In this document: positions 60,084-64,000 of the stretch, in pieces | Layout of the letters: each line of letters opens with the position of its first letter | Position numbering within the stretch: position 1 is the first letter of the stretch | Source: Sipunculus nudus | Lineage: Eukaryota > Annelida > Sipuncula > Golfingiida > Sipunculidae | Direction: 5' to 3' | Assembly (NCBI GenBank): GCA_026874595.1 | Contig: CM049315.1 | Location: 39,198,164-39,262,163, forward strand | DNA length: 64,000 nucleotides | Made by a program: the position numbers and the translations under genes | The notes under the pieces: model-generated | Databases searched by the model: none | What the model was told of the DNA's origin: nothing | What the model saw: only the letters and a program-made list of their open reading frames with translations

Positions 60084-63000
60084 GAAAGAAAGTTTCATAA
60101 AAGATAAAGATCATAACAACAGTGTTAACGTTCTTATTTATAACACTTTTTAATGTTCATCATACAACAGACCGGTTTACACTTAAATACACTGAAAACA
60201 AAGAGCGACAAAAAGAAAGAACGACGGGAAAGAACTGACATATGATCACAGTCATTTATTTTTTTAATGTGTGAGGTTTGAGGTTTTGATAATTATTTGG
60301 AGAATTTATAAATCCCATCCATAATCATTGTTAACATTCTATGTACTTTCGATGAAGAATTGTTTTCTTATTCTTCACCGGAAAGGCGTACCATTATGTT
60401 AAATTTTAAAAAAAGGAGAATGAAAAAGCACCTTGAGCCAACAAATACATTTAATTGAAAAATATTTAATTAGGAGAGCATTTAACACTAAGTGTTGCGT
60501 TTATCTAAGCGGTCGCGGTCTCCAGAAAATAATGAGGGATTTCACGACAAAGTAATAGTTCATGATTCTGATTTCTTTTTCTGTGGGTATAGGGCATATG
60601 GGCACATACCTTTTAGTCAGATACCTTATTTAACATATAAATAAATAGTCCATTTTAAGTGTGTGTCATACCTGTAAAATTTAAATCTTATGAAAATCCC
60701 ATTCACTATAAACGTCTTACTATAAATGCTATAAAATCTAAAGACATTTCTCGTATAATCGAATAAGCAAGCATGTTTTTTTTAATGTTCAAACACAAAC
60801 GACTGATACAGACTTTCAAATTTATAATTGGATCATTACATTCCCAATTTAATAAAAGGAAATTGACATAAGAAAGGATGACGACGCATTTTTTTCTGAA
60901 TTATTGGGGATATAAGTGTATCGATTGTGTATGATCATTGCCTAGCATGGAAATGGGGAAGATATATTTGCCGTTGACTCCGTTAAATTCTTTAAACTGA
61001 CAGATATATAAAGCACTTAAACATCCGTCCTTCAAAGACAGCTAGAATGCGCTTTAAACATTATGAAGCAGCAAGTTATAAAACGGGAGTCGGTCGATTA
61101 AAATTAGGACGTATACCTGCTTTGTATCACAAGAGAGTATATGGGCAAATGGAGGGTTGGTATTTCGTACCCTAGCCACCAAAATGCCAATCTTCGTTAG
61201 ATAAAATCAACCAATATCACCCGTTTATTGTAGCCGTGTAATGTTATAACATTAATATATAAATTGCTATAATATATCCTTATGATAATTCATTATCTGA
61301 AACATATGACCGTATTTTAGTGTTCTTAAAAACAATTGGCTGTTTTAAGAGTCTGTGCATTCTTCGGCGTTCGTTGTTAAACAGGACTAACCTGTCAAAG
61401 TTTCTCTGGACGAGACATCATTATAGAAGATCGTGCCGATGCACACAGCTTTAGTATAGTTATACATTTTTATTTATAAAAAATTCAGAAATCATCAGAC
61501 CTTTATTATTATAACTCCTTTTGGCTGTGACTGCACATACCGAATTACGTGATAAATATTTTCATATTTTGAAAATGTTTGGTAACGAGTCATTTCCTGT
61601 ATCGACTATAAATTGGCTGCGTCCGTTAACCCATGCGAGCCATGCCTGTAATCATGCAGTCAGAAATTCAACAAACATGCCGAGGGGTTTACCAATATGC
61701 TGTTTTGAAGCAGACCTTTTCTCGCTCATATTTGGTGTTGTTAGAAAGGACACCAAAATGCTAACGATTAGTCTGATTTATGCTAATTGACAATGTACCT
61801 ATAGGGCATTAGGCGTTGTCAAAAATGGCGAAAATATTTGCATCCCTACTGGGCGTTATAATGCGTTCCTCTGACCTAGATATAAAGGCAGTCTGGTCGT
61901 AATGTCAGAGGCCGATAAGGCGCTACTTGCCTACAGGCCGCTCAATCCATATATTAAACCTGCAATAATAAATGTTTGGAAAAGGTAGCGAAATATACTA
62001 TGGCAGTGTAGACAAAATAGGCTGGCTACAGTCACGTGTAAACCATACTATTTACTAAATGCGTTTTTATAGACACAGGCGATTGTCTAATTTTTTAGTA
62101 TAGAGCAAAATTAAAAATACATATATTTAAAGTTCACAATTGTTGTATAGAATGCTGTACAATTTTTGGCTGTACATTTACAATTTACAAAAGTTTATGT
62201 ATGTATTAAACAGTGCCATTAAAGCGTTTCTACTGGTGCGTTGTTAATTGTCGTTCTCATTGAACATGATCTGTAAGAAATATACTGTTTACTTTCCGCA
62301 TATCCGTAACCTATATTCAGTTGGAAGTCCTTGTGTAATATTGCGGTATTGTAACAGACAGGACCCTTCTTTAAAGAGCATGCACTGACAAACAACGTCA
62401 AGGATAGCCATGTAGGTGAGAAGCACAGCTTCACTTGTGAATGAAGAAAGCAAATACATTTAAATGAACTGAATATTTACTTTGCCAAACAGAAACGGAT
62501 CCAGGTGTGTGTGTGGGGGGGGGGGGGGTCCAAGGGTCCGGACTGACCTATTTTTAAGGTTTTCATGCCATTTTTTCTTGACCTGGGGCCCCCTTTTTTG
62601 GATTTGTCATTAGTCCACCTGGGTTTAACCCCCCTCCTTTTTCATAAATCCGTGATCCGACCCTGCTAAAATCACCTATAAATATAATACGTAATATTTT
62701 TTAAAGGTTCGCAAAAGAGATCTTGACAAGGATATTCGGATGAATATAATAATAACATTAGTACATCGTCGTGATATTTTTGTCCCTATTAAGATGATTC
62801 TATTAACTTTCCGGCTTGAGGAATCCATATATACATCCTTGCGACCATCCAAAAATAGCGCCCACCATGCAATTACGACCAATTTTCTTGCTTCCGAATA
62901 TATATCTACGAATAGCGAACAAATCAACACCGAAAAAGTCAAACTGATGAAACGATCCTTCTTCATGGTTTTATTGTACAACTGTCCACCTCTTGCAACT

Positions 63001-63826
63001 GATATTTTCTATTGTGAGATAACTTTACTCTTTAATTGTATATGTTATATATGAAGCACCCTTTCGGAACTTTCTTAATTCCCTTATATTTCATGTGTTC
63101 AGTCTTTTTTTTTTATCATTTTGTGGCGAGAATGATAATATTCAAGCTAAACGAAATTCCCTGAAAATTTAGGACAGTCCCTTTATTTTTGCGAGACGCA
63201 CATTCTATTTAATGTCCTTAAATCAATAAGCTGTCCCCATATACTTTGGATTGTGTTCCCACAAAACTAACCCATATACTTTAGAGTGTGTTGATTTGGT
63301 TAAAAAAATAAGACATACATAGAGACGCAGCTGAAGCGAAAAAAGTACCCATGGTCAGTCGAATACACTCCCACTCGACGGTTGTTTACGATTTGGCGGC
63401 ACGATATAAGTCCTGTCAAATGTGGATACTTTGGGGTAAAAGTAATGGTCTATATAAACGCATGAATTATACATGCACCTTTTTTATTAAACATAAACTT
63501 CTTTTGTAACCTGGTTTACTTATGTATTTACTACGATTCAGGTCTTCGTGTCATGACATCTTTGACTGCATGTAAATATCGCAGTTTATTTTTCTGCAAT
63601 GTACCGTTTTTGACACATCAAAGCAAAATAATTTATCACTAGATATATGTATAAGTTAAATCATTCGAATAACCTGAACGTCAACTTCATCTTTAAAAAA
63701 AAAAAATTATTGAAATGTGGTTATACCGAACGATTAGGGACATGAATAGAGGTCCTCTAACTTGCACTTTTACTCATTTCTTTAAAATTTGGGCCGCCAC
63801 ATATGCGATTTGATATGAAATATATA

Positions 63827-63867
<41 letters not shown>

Positions 63868-64000
63868 TAGTAACAGGAAACGTTCGTCATCATCAGCACA
63901 CATGTCTTAATAAACTACACTTCTACACATGTCAATTTTTAATATATATATATTCATTTATTTATTTATTTACTTATTTATTTAACGCCGATATGGACGA
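60084..64000. other. Gene-free right flank
   Basis: Downstream of GH10 gene C I see no exon that I can support. AATAAA-like signals occur near 60639. A possible decayed hAT-like element lies at about 62488-62664 (CGGATCCAGG at one end, GATCCGACCCTG at the other), and a (TA)n tract at 63830-63861. Short ORFs at 61521 and 62740 have no recognisable content. Confidence 0.4.

Noticed and set aside
62488-62664. hAT-like element with CGGATCC-type ends
   Set aside because: Ends are only loosely inverted and I could not find a matching 8-bp target duplication.
1-64000. CRISPR arrays, bacterial operons or phage-type defence systems
   Set aside because: The sequence is intron-rich animal DNA. Regular repeats seen are microsatellites, tandem duplications and transposon ends; none has spacer-repeat structure.

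Overview
The window is eukaryotic nuclear DNA: AT-rich, intron-rich, dense in AT and CT microsatellites and short inverted-repeat transposons. Domain content (a GH10 endo-xylanase family with an N-terminal carbohydrate-binding module, a multi-kringle membrane mucin, a membrane-anchored FkbM-type methyltransferase) and AGGTCA-rich tandem repeats suggest a mollusc, probably a bivalve or gastropod. This is inferred; no rRNA or mitochondrial marker is present. Almost no gene here is a single ORF, so I rebuilt gene models from splice sites, reading-frame phase and paralogue comparison.

Layout. (1) About 1.0-15.3 kb, minus strand: a type I membrane protein with a signal-peptide exon, five kringle exons, a 495-codon Thr/Pro mucin-like exon, several mini-exons and a transmembrane exon. 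Nearly every exon is phase 1-1, as expected for exon shuffling. The initiator exon was not found and the cytoplasmic-tail exons are tentative. (2) About 15.3-22.2 kb: no supportable gene; repeats and a (TA)n tract. (3) 22.26-23.59 kb, minus: a two-exon FkbM-family methyltransferase, 326 aa, with an N-terminal membrane anchor. (4) 23.8-25.3 kb: a foldback element, then a pogo/Tigger-like element with a second inverted-repeat element nested inside it. (5) 27.87-40.04 kb, minus: intact 12-exon GH10 gene A (567 aa). (6) 40.4-41.6 kb: a TA-flanked MITE and a tandem repeat carrying AGGTCA direct repeats. (7) 42.64-45.42 kb, minus: GH10 copy B, a pseudogene keeping only exons 1, 2 and 12, with an in-frame stop in exon 2 and a tRNA-derived SINE head in the gap. 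(8) 49.20-60.08 kb, plus: intact 12-exon GH10 gene C (566 aa), head to head with B. (9) 60.1-64 kb: no gene seen.

GH10 A and C share all eleven intron positions and phases, and ten of twelve exon lengths are checked identical apart from one codon in the signal peptide exon. Both keep the acid/base Glu (WDVNSE or WDVNNE), the nucleophile Glu (TE in WITEFD or WVTELD), RGH and WGFWD. They are probably secreted digestive hemicellulases. Gene C uses GC-AG introns at two sites where A and B use GT-AG. Transposons with verified target-site duplications lie in introns of the kringle gene, of GH10 A and of GH10 C.
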